Assembly: GCA_020466095.1 (NCBI GenBank) | Contig: CM035808.1 | Location: forward strand, 11,267,163 to 11,331,162 | DNA length: 64,000 nucleotides | Reading direction: 5' to 3' | From: Chlorops oryzae | Lineage: Eukaryota; Arthropoda; Insecta; Diptera; Chloropidae | Part shown: piece by piece, positions 10,593-23,345 of the stretch | Layout: each line of letters opens with the position of its first letter | How positions within the stretch are numbered: the stretch's first letter is position 1 | Notes under the pieces: generated by a model | Told to the model about the DNA's origin: nothing | Databases searched by the model: none | The model's input: the letters and a program-made list of their open reading frames with translations, nothing else | Translations under genes and position numbers: made by a program

Positions 10593-10799
10593 AAAGTTCT
10601 GGGATATCCTTTGAAAAAAGAAAAAAAAATTATTATTATTTTTTTTTATGACTGGCTTACAATAGTGCAGGTATTTCCTCAACTGCGCTTTTGATCGTAA
10701 CCTGCTCCATATTATACATGCAGGACCCTTGGAGCAAGGTGTGTAAGTCTATTTTAAACTAACAGCTTATTTGAAAACATTATAGCTAGAGCTTGGATT

Positions 10800-11215
10800 T
10801 TTAATATTTTTAATTTTTTTTGAATTATTTGAATTTATTGAATATTTTGAATTTTTTTTGAATTTTTTTGCATTTAACTGTGCTTTTTCAATATTTTATT
10901 CACTGAAGTAGGCGTTTTTTGTTAATTCGACAATTCAACATTTTAATAGGCATACAAAATCGAACTAATTTGGAATTTTTGAATGTCAATTTTTTGAATT
11001 TTTTGACTTTCTGTTTGAATTTTTTTTGAATTTTTTGCATTTTTTTAAAAATATTTTTTGAATATTTTCTGAATATTTTCTGAATATTTTCTGAATATTT
11101 TTTGAGTATTTTTTGAATATTTTTTGAATATTTTCTGAATATTTTTTGAATACTTTTTGAATATTTTTTGAATTTTTTGATTTTTTTGCATTTTTTTTTT
11201 TAATTTTTTTGGTGT
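10800..11215. repeat. minisatellite, 11-bp unit TGAATATTTTY
   Basis: Repeated TGAATATTTTC/TGAATATTTTT units spaced 11 bp in the core (about 11040-11170), decaying on both sides into tgaattttttt and tgcattttttt runs. A/T tracts recur at roughly one helical turn. Non-coding. Confidence 0.75.
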
Positions 11216-14200
11216 TTTTTTTTCATTTTTTTACATATTCAAATTCCGAGGCATACTTATGTATTTTCCTGTGTTAAATGTTTACAGGAAAAGCTGAGTC
11301 GGAATCTATGCGCTATTTAAAACTAGGGATGATTTAAAAAATTTTCAAAAATTAATTTCAAGAAAACTTCTCCAAAAATAGATTTCAAAAAAGCTTTTCC
11401 AAAGCATGGCAACAAAAAACGAAAATTGATTGATTTATTGAATAAATTTTATTCAAGATTGAAAAGAAACTTTTTAACATTACAACTGTTGAGAAAAATA
11501 ACTGATCCATTGTTTTCAAGGAGACTTTGATGTGGGACATTATTTATTTTTCCTTTTTTTTGTTTTTTTGTCAGCAGGGCAAAAATCTCAAAAGTTTTTC
11601 TGACGTCATCGTATATTGGCTCAATGAAAACTTATTATTGAAGTTCAACGCATCATTGGTCAGGTTTTCAATTTCCGAGGAACTTTGAAATATATTCTTA
11701 TCTTACTCCCTTTGGACAAGTTTTCACAAGCCAGCGAAAGCAAATCAACGTGGTTATATGGAGAAGAACGGGAAGGGAATATAGTAGCATTATAAATCGA
11801 GAAGGAGAAAAGTTTTGATATCCTATAATTTCGTTGAGAAACGAAAGCGATGATACTTCGTAGCAAATGCTGCACGTTTCTTTAGTGTAAGGCTGATAAA
11901 ACCAAAAAAAAAAAAAAATAATAATAAAATAAAAAAACAATTAAATGTTTCTAAGTCAGTTTGGCGCAAAGCAACTGTGAAGTGGCTTAATGTCTGAGAA
12001 AAGTTCTCGATGGTCTTCTCAATGACTATTTACGTGGCATTTGTATTTGCGAAAAAAAAAAATTAAATAGAAAAGTGTGAAAACCTTGGAGGGGAATAAA
12101 TATAAAAAGTAAAAGCTCATTCGAGATTAGTTTCATGGATGAAAGCATGTGAGAAAATCGAATCTGTTAAACAGGAGAAAAGAAAAATGATTTTTCTTCT
12201 TTTTTTGTTCGGCTGAATAGAATAATACATATGTATGTATGTATTTTGTTTACTTGGCAGCAATTTGGAGAATTTGTTCAGAACACAAGACAACTTAACT
12301 GTGAAAATGAAAGCCACTTAAATTCGTTCATAAATAATTGAAAGACGCAAGTTTACTTTTTCCTAGAAAGTGGATTAAAAGTGTTTTATAATTCTGCCAT
12401 GAAAGTTTAGAATCAGTGTAAATATTGATTTAACTTTCCAACAAGCGACTTCTTGTTTTTTTTTCTTTTTACTATGTTAACAGAAAACTTATATTTAACT
12501 GCTCCAAGAATGCTTATAGTTGCCTCCCACACAAAAGTATTACCAACGTCAATATTGACGTTTCCATGAGGGAGTTGTTTTTCAATTTAAAACGATATTT
12601 TTCCATACGACAAATCGTAAATATTGTATTTTTCAAGCTAACAACTCGTAATCTGTCAAATACAGGCATGTCGAGTCATGCTGTGCATGAGATGCGAGCT
12701 GCGTCCCATCGAAAGGAAATTGAGTTACCTGACAGATCGAAAAAATAACGAGTTATGGAAAAATACCAAGAGCAATAATTTTACTCTTTTTCTAGCAGCA
12801 ACATTTTTTTATGCTAAATTATTCACCCTTAAATCAACCAATCCTTTGCGGAGAGGATGACACATAAATTTCTTACAATCAGAGGACTGCCAAAAAAATG
12901 AGAGGCAAGTCAGAAAACTCATTAACCGTCTTAATCATATTCAAAAGCATAAAACAGGTTTAACCCTTTGATGGCCGAATTTTAATCTACCGTTTAATAC
13001 TATTCCTTTCGACTTATAACGAAAGATGATGGTGTGTTCTTTGACCAGACGATCAATTACATATGTATGTATGGTAGGTGCTGAAAAAGTCCTAGATGAC
13101 GACTGAAGCCAGTTTTGCAATCGACCTAGCTACTCTGGCACGAATTCGGCTTACTATAGCTTGACTGAGGACACGTCATTAATCAGCGTCATCGTGAACC
13201 TGTTTTTTGTATTATTAGCAAAATGATTTGAAACCAAGCTCAAAGACTTCATTAAAAAATATTCAACAAGAAATCAAGTCCTTTCCCAGTAGCGAAGTGC
13301 AGTTAAATCTTGCAAGCTAACAGGAGTTCCACCTCTTTTTTTATTTAATGCTAATTCCTCTTTAATAAGTTCGACAATTCTGTTCAATATTGCTTTCGAG
13401 AAACGGCAGGTACCGATACTTAAATACACAGTCAGGAAGATGGTAGGGATTTTTTCGATATTTATTTGACTTTATTCTTCGAGTTGGAAAGTTTTCTGTC
13501 AACAAAAGTTGAGTCAATAAATAGTTGTTGCAAATGAATTCTCTTGAATCTTACCCATGTTGTCCCATAAATTAATCATTCGTATCGAATCCATATTTAA
13601 CAATTTTGTTTTTATCGCAAAATAAATTCAATTTAGCGCAGATCAACGCAACGAAAGCAATTGTTTTATATACAAAAGCTTTAAACAGACAAAAACATGC
13701 TTTCACGTCTTTAAGCGTCCTAGCTTAAATATGAACTCTTCCAAAAGTGTAATGACCGAAGGAAATGTTCTTGTTTTTTCCTGAATTCCTTTATCGGAAG
13801 TAATATTTAGGGCAGAAAAAGCAATCGAGCCCTGTTTTCATAGGAAAAAGTTCAATCAACCCGGGCAATGGTAAAGTTGAATGCCCTCAACGGTAATATA
13901 AAAAAATTAATTTCTCTCTTGTGACGAGATAAAACAAGAATTTTTTTTGGCATCGCTGCTTTGTTTTTCACATTTTATCCTCATCAATTCGGCTAATGGA
14001 AACTTCATGTATGAATCTTGAGTAGAAAATATAAGAACGAATTTTCGATCTTAGGAAAGACATTTTCTCTTGTCCTCAGTTTTTTGTGTTTCTCGAAAAA
14101 ATCGAATTCAATGAGGACATTCCACTCAATTTTTCGGCGTTCAATAGCCTCCAAATATTTTCTTTTGCCCTTTCGAATTCGGATAAAATTATCTTGAACT

Positions 14201-14690
14201 CAAGAGGAATAAAAATATTTTATTTTTTATTTTGCCAAGCAAAATCAACCTAAGACAACAGTGATGGCTAATGGCTTATATGCTAATACATACAAAAGAA
14301 TTAATAATTCAACTTGAAACAAATTCGAATAGCCCGTTTCACATAATTTCTTTAGGCAATAATCCTTAAAAGCTGTTAACAGAAAGTCAGAGCTTAATTC
14401 CATTTATAAGCGGCTTACTTATGCTTCTCAGTAACAAGTTAAATCATTACAAATTATTGAAGCAATCAAAAATAAAATAAATAATTTAAAACATCCTTTC
14501 CATTGATATCAGTTTGATGGATGGCCGGCCCAGGGAAGTTTGGCCGTGAATGCCATTCCATTCATTGATTGATATTCCACTCAATGAGTCTGTGTTCAAA
14601 AATTTTCTGTTATCCTGTGGAATTCCGATAAAATTATCTTAACTTATTTAAATGAAGACGAAATCGAAATGCTGATAGGTTTAAATATAA
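11216..14690. other. no gene seen
   Basis: AT-rich non-coding sequence. At 12547-12562 lies the perfect 16-bp palindrome ACGTCAATATTGACGT. A TTAACCCTTTGATGG word at 12959 resembles the TTAA-CCCTTTA ends described elsewhere but has no visible partner. All open frames are short. Confidence 0.4.
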
Positions 14691-14691
14691 G

Positions 14692-14745
14692 GGGCTATCT
14701 CCAGATCTGGCAGAAATGAAAGTTTTTCAACTGGAGAAAGCCCCG
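14692..14745. mobile_element. 54-bp solo MITE remnant, GGGGC ends
   Basis: GGGGCTATCTCCAG at the left and CTGGAGAAAGCCCC at the right form an inverted repeat around TCTGGCAGAAATGAAA. The interior words match the MITE at 10436-10592. Probably an internally deleted copy. Confidence 0.4.
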
Positions 14746-16560
14746 AACAAAGATTTTTTTTCCCTGGCCTCAGTTAGCAACATGAACAGTGAGAACAAAA
14801 AGAGATGAATTTCCATTGTGGTCTAATTTTTTTCCGTATTAACTCATCTTAGCTAAAGGATTAAAGCTTTGTGAATGTCCTCAAGGCTTCACATACTGCT
14901 TCATTTTCTATGGACAGCCAAACGCATAAGGACTCGTGTTTGATTTTGCAATTATTCAATCTGAAATCCAATTCAAAGAAGAATAATTTTTTTTGTTATT
15001 TGAATGAAAATGTGGCAATCTCGCGTGAAATTGAATTTATCCGTATTTTGTTGGAATTTGAATGCTGCGATATGATGAGAAAAGTCAATTAATGAAGACC
15101 TTATTTGAAATTCAATTAAATAGTAACGAACATATGGACATACTTCAAAGCCTAATCAGGTTATTGTCGCACAATTGAAGCTTCATATTTTTCACTTTCA
15201 AGTCTAAGAAAAATTCTTTTCTTTTCGTTTTTTTTTTCAGGTTGAACGGTTTTACTTTTTTATTTTAATCTTAAAGCAGTTAATATTTATATTCTGCTTA
15301 ATCGCCCAAAGACCGAACATAACTGAACATTCACTCAACAACACTTTGGTTTCGAATCGACGACAATGGCATTGGCCTGAACCAAGTTTATAATGGATGT
15401 AACAGAATAACGAATGCACTCACAAGCTGTCATGAGAGAATGAAGAGGAAAAGCAACGACCCTGACTTCCTCGATTGTGGCTGACGACACAAAGGGCAAG
15501 CGACACGAGACTGCCTTGGAAATTACAAAAAATACAACAACAAAAAAATCATATATCAAGGGCGCCATGACACCCATTGCAAACGTGTTACAACAGGGCG
15601 AAAGCATCGTCCTTAAATTGCTAGAATAATTGCAAATTAAAACAATCGAGAGTCCGACAGTGAGTGTACCTCAAATAAAATGGAAAATTTCAAAGACAAG
15701 AAACAAAAAATAGAATCAAATTATCTTTTGCAAGATCCAGAGCTACCAGAGGTTCAGCAATCGGCAAAAAATAATTGTATGATTATCGGTAGGACGTCAA
15801 AACTGATTCTCAGATGGAAAACTAAAGTCTTGCGTAGGTTGAATACTTTTGCAATGGCGTCATCGCAATCTTCCTCATCAAAAAATCATACGACGAAGTT
15901 CCTCTTTTGTTCGCATTTAATTTATTTTTTTTCTGCGCCTTTTTCCATGATTGCTCGGAGCTTTACAAATTGTCTTCCACTTGGCTTGAAAGTTTAAAGG
16001 AGCCAACACAACACATGGAAAGTACTCTGATTAAAAGCCAAGGACTCTGACGTAAATGACGAACCTTTTTGGCTGGAATATTTCTCCTCTATGGGATGTA
16101 GAAATCGATGACTTTGAATAGCAGTCATTGTGGAAATTCTCTGCTGCCATTGTTCATTGTTATCGCGACCACAATTTCACTATCGAGCTATTTGAACGCA
16201 TTGTCGGTTCGGTTGAAGTGCAAGGATATGGAATGCCTTTGGGGCATAGATAGTCTGCGCACATTTTCACGGTTTCCGAATTGTCATCGACACCGTTTGG
16301 CTGTAAACTTCAGCGCGATATCCTCTTAGATGAATACCTTCAAGGACATAAAGTTTAATTTACGATTTCTCACTCAATGATCTCAATGTCATTAAAAGCT
16401 CAAATGTTTGACAGAGCGGTTAAGCCACAAACAAATGGAAGTAAATTATCATCACGTAATACGCTGAAAAGGGCAAATAAATTATGAGAAATTCGATAAT
16501 TTTAATTTTTATAAAAGTTCTCATTGAATCGAATTGCTGGAAATTACAAATTGAAAATTG
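14746..16560. other. no confirmed gene; mixed-complexity sequence
   Basis: Sequence of somewhat higher complexity than the surroundings. Open frames of 90 codons (minus, 15335-15607) and 105 codons (plus, 15680-15997) lack recognisable motifs and convincing splice context. The region could be regulatory, but I cannot support a gene. Confidence 0.35.
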
Positions 16561-17193
16561 CGGCGCTGGAAAAAGAGAACAAATAAAGCCCACTCAAGCC
16601 ACAGCATGTCCGCAGCCATTCACGAGTACTGAATAAACAAGCCGAAAGCGGTCAACCAAAGCTGCAAAGCTGCACTTTCGGATGAAAGGAATTAAAACAG
16701 GGCCAAACAGAAAAGCAATATATTTCAATGGAAATAAATAAACAATGAGCTGTTTCGTGTCAAAGGCAACTCAGAATAGAAAAGAAGAATTGTTTTAATT
16801 TAAAGTTTTAAAGGAGAAATAAACACAGCCGCAATGCGTCACGTCGCAGCGTTGCAAAGTGCAAGAGAGAAAGTGAATCGAAATGGGGCGACTGCGAAGA
16901 GTGCTCGTAAATCTCGAAGCCAATAAAAATTAAAAGTGAAATTTCCAGGACGAAGAAATGTAGAACAAGTACTTTCGGTTTTGCATTAAGATGTCATGAA
17001 AAATGCATTAAGGCTATACTGAATTCAACATGTTCCTGTTGATTCATAGAAACATGTTGCTGAATACAACACACAAACCATCGCTGCTGCTGGTCCATTT
17101 TTAGCAAAACTTTTGAGCTTAAGGAGAGTGGTAAAAAAAAAAGAAAACACATGGAGTGGAAGCGAGTGCTAATACCTGGAGCTTATAAGGCAG
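16561..17193 (+). other. possible promoter/5'-exon region ending at a GTAAGC donor
   Basis: The sequence becomes GC-richer (for example 16830-16920, with gcgtcacgtcgcagcg and gcaagagagaaagtg) and resembles fly 5' untranslated sequence. At 17151 an ATG in a good context (acacATGg) opens 14 codons (MEWKRVLIPGAYKA) that run into CAG|GTAAGC at 17193/17194, leaving phase 1. This could be a small first coding exon. There is no homology or transcript support and the frame is too short to be significant alone. Confidence 0.2.
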
Positions 17194-17924
17194 GTAAGCG
17201 AGAGATAAAGTCCTTTCTATAATAATTTCTAACTAATTCTTGAATTTATTAAATGCCATCCAAATGTTTTTAGGGCTTTCCGAATTTTTCTCTTTTCTTC
17301 TTGTTATTTATTTAAATATAATTTTTTTTATTCAAACTTTAATCCCATTTTCTATGGAATTCAATTAGAAGTTTTTCTTCTCTCACACACGAATAGACCA
17401 CGTGTTCAAAATTCAGAGCAGACGATGCCCTAGTCTTCAATGAGATAATCAATAATTTATTCCTTTTTATAGTCAGTGGCTTCGTGCGCGTTTCAGAAAG
17501 TTCCAAGCACATGTGAATTGGTCACTTCTGGTTGTTAGTTTTGCCTTTGTATTGAAAAACATGCAACATTGGTATGTCGCTTTCACGAAGCTGGCTATTT
17601 TGCTTGTAAATGGTAAAGGATCACTGAAGGAGCTTTTTCTGTTTTTTTTTTTTTTTTTGGTTTTCCTACAATTGTCCGAATACTTAAGACTACAAATGTG
17701 CCGAATAATCAATTCGCAGGATAATCAGTTACCGGATATGCGCTAAGAATTCCTGATCAGATACTATGCGTCTATGAAACATTTCCCGAAATGTCGGACA
17801 TCGTAATAAACACAAAAAAAAAAAAAACCGGCATACCCCTATCCAAAACTTGCATTCAAATGATGTTTAATAATTTGTAGTTCCTCAATCTCCTTTTCTT
17901 CCTCCTCTTCTAGGGCGCGGGAAA
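17194..17924. other. no gene seen
   Basis: AT-rich sequence with T-runs. Overlapping short frames on both strands (17473-17746) look like chance. Confidence 0.4.
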
Positions 17925-18835
17925 AATTTCAGAAAAATATCAGAAAAATTTTTAAAAAATTTTAGAACAATTTTGGAACAATTTTAGAAAAGTTTTAGAA
18001 CAATTTTAGAACAATTTTAAAACAATTCTAAAACAATTCTAAAACAAAACAATTTTAAAACATTTTAGAATATTTTAGAACACTTTTAAACAATTTTAAA
18101 ACAATTTAAAACAATTTAAAACAATTTAAGAACAAACAATTTTAGAAACAATTTTAGAACAATTTTAGAAACAATTTTAAAACAATTTAAAACAAAACAA
18201 TTTTAGAAACAATTTTAGAACAATTTTAAAACAATTTTAGAAACAATTTTAAAACTTTTAGAACAATTTTAGAAACTTTTAAACACTTTTAGAACAATTT
18301 TAAAACAATTTTAAAACAATTTTGAAACAATTTTAAAACAAACAATTTTAGAAAAATTTTAGAACAATTTTAGAACAATTTTAGAACAATTTTAAAACAA
18401 TTCTAAAACAATTCTAAAACAAAACAATTTTAAAACAATTTTAGAAAAATTTTAAAACAATTTTAAAACTTTAAAATTTTAGAACAATTTTAGAATACTT
18501 TTAGAACACTTTTAGAACAATTTTAAAACAATTTTAAAACAATGTTGAAACAATTTTAAAACAAACAATTTTAGAAAAATTTTAGAACAATTTTAGAACA
18601 ATTTTAGAACAATTTTAAAACAATTCTAAAACAAAACAATTTTAAAACAATTTTAGAAAAATTTAAGAACAATTTTAGAACAATTTTAGAACAATTTTAA
18701 AACAATTCTAAAACAATTCTAAAACAAAACAATTTTAAAACAATTTTAGAACAATTTTAGAACATTTTAAACAATTTTAGAACAATTTTAAAACAAATTT
18801 GAAACAATTTTAAAACAATTTCAGAAAAATATCAT
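17925..18835. repeat. minisatellite, 11-bp unit ACAATTTTAGA, with higher-order blocks
   Basis: About 900 bp built from acaattttaga/acaattttaaa units with an 11-bp step. A longer block (attttagaacaatttt repeated, then acaattctaaaac, then aaaacaattttaaaac) recurs near 18346, 18570 and 18665, giving higher-order spacing of about 100 to 225 bp. It is edged on both sides by tttcagaaaaatat. Non-coding. Confidence 0.85.
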
Positions 18836-21800
18836 TTATACGGTTCCGCATTTTATGAAAATATTATAAAAGCCTTGGACACACAATTTATTTTTCCATT
18901 TTTCCTTAGCTTGACAATATTTTTATTGGCTTTTCAAAAGATTTCAATTGTAAAGTTTTTAGCCTCTAGAGGCGAATGAAGGCACGTGGAATCAGTTAGT
19001 TACGCTCTCCCTAGCTCCGCTTTTTTGTGAATTAATTGATAGAAATCTATAAAAAAATTTTCAATTTCATGCGAGTTTTGCCAGCTGTGAGAAAAATTAT
19101 AATATAAATATACCAATTATTTTTTTTCTCTTTATATTGGATGCCAAATTTGATATACTCTCTTTCAGGATGTTACGAATTCCTAAACGATGCAAGGTCA
19201 AAAAGACTTAAGGCACTTGTTAACATCTGCCACAAATATAAAATCATAATCGATAACTATCCTTGTTCAGGCGAAATGAGGTCATTTATGTAGGTAAATT
19301 TGTTAGAAAATTTCTTCCCACAGACGATTTTCCTTTTCAGTAATTTTATATTAATTTTCTTGCCCAAAATAGGAAAATGCCATTCAGCTTTAAGAGTTCT
19401 GCTATCGAAATTTTTAAATAATATACTAAAAATAGAAAAAGCTTTCAGTTGACTAGGTCAGGCGCTATGGGAGATAAGCGACAATATGGCTAGAATGTTT
19501 AATTTATGACGAAGCTTATCGGGTACGAGGCTCGAAAATAGATAAGAATGCTGTAACGAAAAGAGACATCATCTGTAGGAATAAACACTTAATTATGTTG
19601 AAGCCCAATTGAGGCAGTCTTAACAAGTTTAGTTTTAGTTTCTTCGATGCCTTAACCAATTAATCACAATAATGCTCTTTGAGGCATAATATCCTTAAGT
19701 GAGATTACTCCGACATATTTCCCATTGTCTCCGGACATTCTAAGTCCATCGTTCATCGGTCAATGAACTTGTTTCGAAGCAGTCTGGGGGTTTAATTTAT
19801 TCATTATATTATTTCATTGAATTGGAAGGTTTGCTCCTTTTTAATATCAGCTTTAAAAAATTTTTTAAAACGATATGTTTTGTTGGCGGTACTTGAATGA
19901 ATTTCTTCCAACCTTGTTAAAAGCCTTGCGAGGTCAGGCAAAAGAAGAAAGCCAAATGACTTGTACTTTTTTTTTGAGTTAATATTCATGCCAATGATAG
20001 CTCAGAGTTTATAATTAATCTCTTTTATTATCATAATAATTTTTGAGGTCGATTTATCTGTTATTTATTTTCTTTTAATTGGTTCTTAATTACTCCCACC
20101 GAATTCACATCTCTTTCGAAAAAGATTAATCTTTCAAATCTTTTGTTTGGCATTTAATCAGCTCTCGCAATGAAGGAGATTTCAATTTGCCTCTGTGAAA
20201 GATGATTAATGACATTTAGAGGCTTCGCAAAGCTTCTTAACAAATCCACTTAATTGGAAAATTGTTTAAAAGAAAAGGAATTTCGGAGGTTATTTTATAG
20301 GTACCTCTATTTGTCAATAATTTTCGCCTTTATACTTAATTAGTTAAATGAGAAAACCTTTTGTTTCACGAAATTTTTTGAAGCGCTTCAGTTGAGTCAA
20401 TTTCAGCTCACCGAAAGAGCCATCGATTGTGAAAAGGAAATTACAAATTAATTTTACAACTAATCCTCATTCCTTTTGTCGTTGAACGAGGAGGATTTTC
20501 AAAATTGTTATTCCTTATTTTCCACGAACTTGCGGATGGCTTTTATTACGTCTCATTATTGAAATTCAGGGTTTCGGGTGCAAATTAAAGGAATTTCATC
20601 AAGAATTTTCGACTACTTAATTAAAATATTGTGAATTCGTCGAATTTGAAACTTCGATTCGAGAATGGGCAAAAAGGAAGGGGGATTTTAATGTGGTGGA
20701 AATAATTAGGATTTTCCTTAAGCCGAAGACACTCGAAACATTCTCTGTGATTTGATAGATTTTGAAAGCATGAATTTAAAGCATTTAAGATACTCTCAAT
20801 GAACTTTTTCGTTTGAGAGTTAAAAAGAAAACTATTTTGATTTGTCCTCCCAATGAAAAAGTGAAGGAAAATACTTCCCTAGCGAGGAAACTTTTGAAAA
20901 AAAAAACTCCAATTGAATCTCTCAACTTACCTCGGACATTTTCCGTTTCTTCTTCATTTGTGAAAGTTCAGCTGATGGTTTTCAACGTCGGAATAAATGA
21001 TTGCTCTTCGTAATTTACAATTCAAAATGATTTCCTTTCTGTCATCTTTACAACGAAGAATGATTTCTTCGTGGAAGTTTTTCTTTCAACGATATATTCT
21101 CTCTTCGAATTAATCCGCTGCAATATTAGATGAATTTTTTCTTTTTTCGTTGGATTCCTGAAGGACAAGGAAATAGTTGCATTTTTCCACTTTTATTGAA
21201 TTCATAATTTAGTTCGTTTGTAATTTGCATTTTCTTTTTTATTTTCTTTCCATTTTTTATGAAGTTTCATTTTGTAAAATTTTCAAATTCAGGTCACGTC
21301 GTTGAGAGGATGTTTTTGGTCTGTAATGAATTCGAAGAAATTGATTTAATCATTTGCCATGAATTTTATAAAAAAACAAAAATTATGAGCATATTCAATA
21401 TTATGGGCTCTCTAAACTCTTAATTTATTCAATTAAAATAGGCTTAAATAATTTTCTAATTAAAGCAAAATCACTCAAAGTCCTCCAAAAGTAGAGATGG
21501 AAACATAAAATTATGCCATGATCATTTTCACTTCCAAGAAATAAATAATTACGAAAGGGCGGACTGCTAGCTGTATATTAAATATTTTCAGTGCCGTTTT
21601 AGTGCATATTGTGGCCTCAATAGGGGGCCTATGAAGGCTATTAATTAAAGTGCTAAAGCAAAAGAATTTTCAGTTCAATCCTATATGGCATATGGCTATT
21701 TCCAGAAAAAAGTAAGCTTTTTGTCACGTCCGAACACATCTAATTGCCTTTCTGATTGGCATAAAATTTTCATAAGTATAAAATTCCGAAAGAGCTGCTA

Positions 21801-21985
21801 CGATAATAGTTAGAAACATTTATCATTTTCTCCACATTCTTCAATTCGGGATTTAAAATTGATAAAGTCACGTCCGTATAATTTAGGAAATCGTGAGCAA
21901 AATATTGATAACAAAAATTATGAGAAATCTAATTAGTCCGATATATCGGTTATTAAAGTTTTAAGTTTATTTTAAATGACCAAAT
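18836..21985. other. no gene seen
   Basis: About 3 kb of AT-rich non-coding sequence with no open frame above about 70 codons and no repeat boundary that I could define. Probably intergenic or intronic. Confidence 0.45.
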
Positions 21986-22035
21986 TCTCTCTGTGTTTTT
22001 CTAACGCCCAGCACCACTGGAGATAAAACATACTA

Positions 22036-22974
22036 CAGTGTACTCTCTCCTTGCGGACACTCCTCTTAAGGGGGTTGTTTCATTGGGCAAAAATTTTTTT
22101 AACATTTTTTTTGTTGCATTCTTTTCTAGCTTGGATACTTGAGAATATCGTGTTAAAGGAATTTTTTTGAAATTCGAAATAGTTTTGAGGATATAACCTT
22201 CTTTGTCGAGCAAGCTCTGCGCTAAAACGAATAAATTTTGCGTTGCTTCAAACTGTAAAAGAATTTATTTCGAAACCACTTTTTTGAACTGGCTGCCACG
22301 ATTTCTTCAGTTCAACTGGACCGATTTTCATGAAACAAATTGAAATCAAAGCAGAATTGTCACCATTATGGCGTGAACTCAATCATAATTTTAACAAATT
22401 TTTTACTATTTTTTTTTACACTGAACTACAAAAAAATTATTAACCTTTTTGAAATCGAGGGCATTTTTCATATGGACGCCATTTTAGAACAATGAACAAA
22501 GAAATTGTACCATTATGCGTGAAAATCATAATTTTAAGAAGTTTTTACTATTTTTTTTACACTGAACTACAAAAATATACCTGAATATCGAATGTCATTT
22601 TTCAATGGACGCCTTTTGACAAAAAAATTCTCTAAAACTTTTTGGAGATTCACTGAATGTGGCAGCCAGCACAACACCTTTTTTTTGGAGCATCCACTTT
22701 GACGGCCGAGAACTTTTTGATCCGCCCTCACATAAAAAGCAAAGTAATTCTTTATTAACTTTCATTCATTCCTAACACAATAAAAAAAAACTAAATAAAA
22801 ATGCTTTTTTCGTTTGCTGTCAGGAATTTTTTTAAAAAAGGTCCAAAAACAGCCTCGCCAATGAGACAACCCCCTTAAACGGACACCCGTCTTAAAAGGA
22901 GACTTTTTGGGAACGCTCTCAGTGTTCGAACATCTGAAATAGCGGACACCTCTGTTAAGAGAGAGTACAGAGTG
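22036..22974. mobile_element. TA-targeted MITE with CAGTGTACTCTCTCC ends, nested in mini-me
   Basis: The left end CAGTGTACTCTCTCC follows a TA (22034-22035). The right end is gttaagagagagtacag, its imperfect inverse. Subterminal gcggacacctct words occur on both sides. The family is shared with 10234-10379, which shows what the element looks like without the inner insertion: there gcggacacctctcttaaaag is continuous. About 134 bp belong to this element and the rest to the inner one. Confidence 0.6.
22070..22874. mobile_element. TTAA-flanked inverted-repeat element (innermost of the nest)
   Basis: Flanked by TTAA at 22066-22069 and 22875-22878. The left end GGGGGTTGTTTCATTGGGC and the right end, in reverse complement, GGGGGTTGTCTCATTGGC form about 17 bp of inverted repeat with one mismatch. 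Length 805 bp. The interior contains a partial tandem duplication (about 22350-22480 repeated at 22480-22615, sharing ttttttacactgaactacaa). Exact TTAA duplication is the hallmark of piggyBac and Kolobok-type transposons. No transposase frame, so non-autonomous. Confidence 0.75.
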
Positions 22975-23345
22975 TCTGTCTGTCTTCTGTCGGTCCATCT
23001 ACAGTTTTCTTGTCGAAGGAGTTGAGCTTCCAAGACGAAATTCGGTATGCATATTGCCGGAGGAATGAGCAAGAACGAGTTTAAGAATGGGCCTGATCGG
23101 CTAGCAGGTACCTCGGGTACTAGGGTCTGTTACGAGAATCCAAAAACCACTCCAAAATCTGAAATTTTAAAGATAATTTAATAATTATATTACTTAATAA
23201 CATTTTAATACTTAAGGTCGTCCTCCAATTAAAATTCCTAAAATTGGAAAAGGGGACGTGACAAAAGGGCGGTTTCCACTAAGTAATTGAACTGAATTCG
23301 GCCTACGAGGGTCCTTTATGAACTTGAAAATTTCCTGAATGCTTT

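Larger units (their letters stand above)
21988..23345 (+). mobile_element. mini-me/DINE-like repeat split by a nested insertion
   Basis: The first part (21988-22035, ctctgtg..., taacgcccagcaccactgga, gataaaacat) and the second part (22975-23345: tgtctgtctgtcttctgtc, gaaggagttgagct, tcgagtactagggtct-like block, gggcggtttccac) are the two halves of one mini-me copy when compared with 45020-45671. About 940 bp of foreign DNA separates them. Confidence 0.6.

Noticed and set aside
15335..15997. Open frames of 90 (minus) and 105 (plus) codons
   Set aside because: No motif and no exon signals. Composition follows the background.
17925..18835. CRISPR-like or coding interpretation of the regular repeats
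   Set aside because: Units are 11 bp with no spacers, in a fly-like genome. A minisatellite explains it fully.
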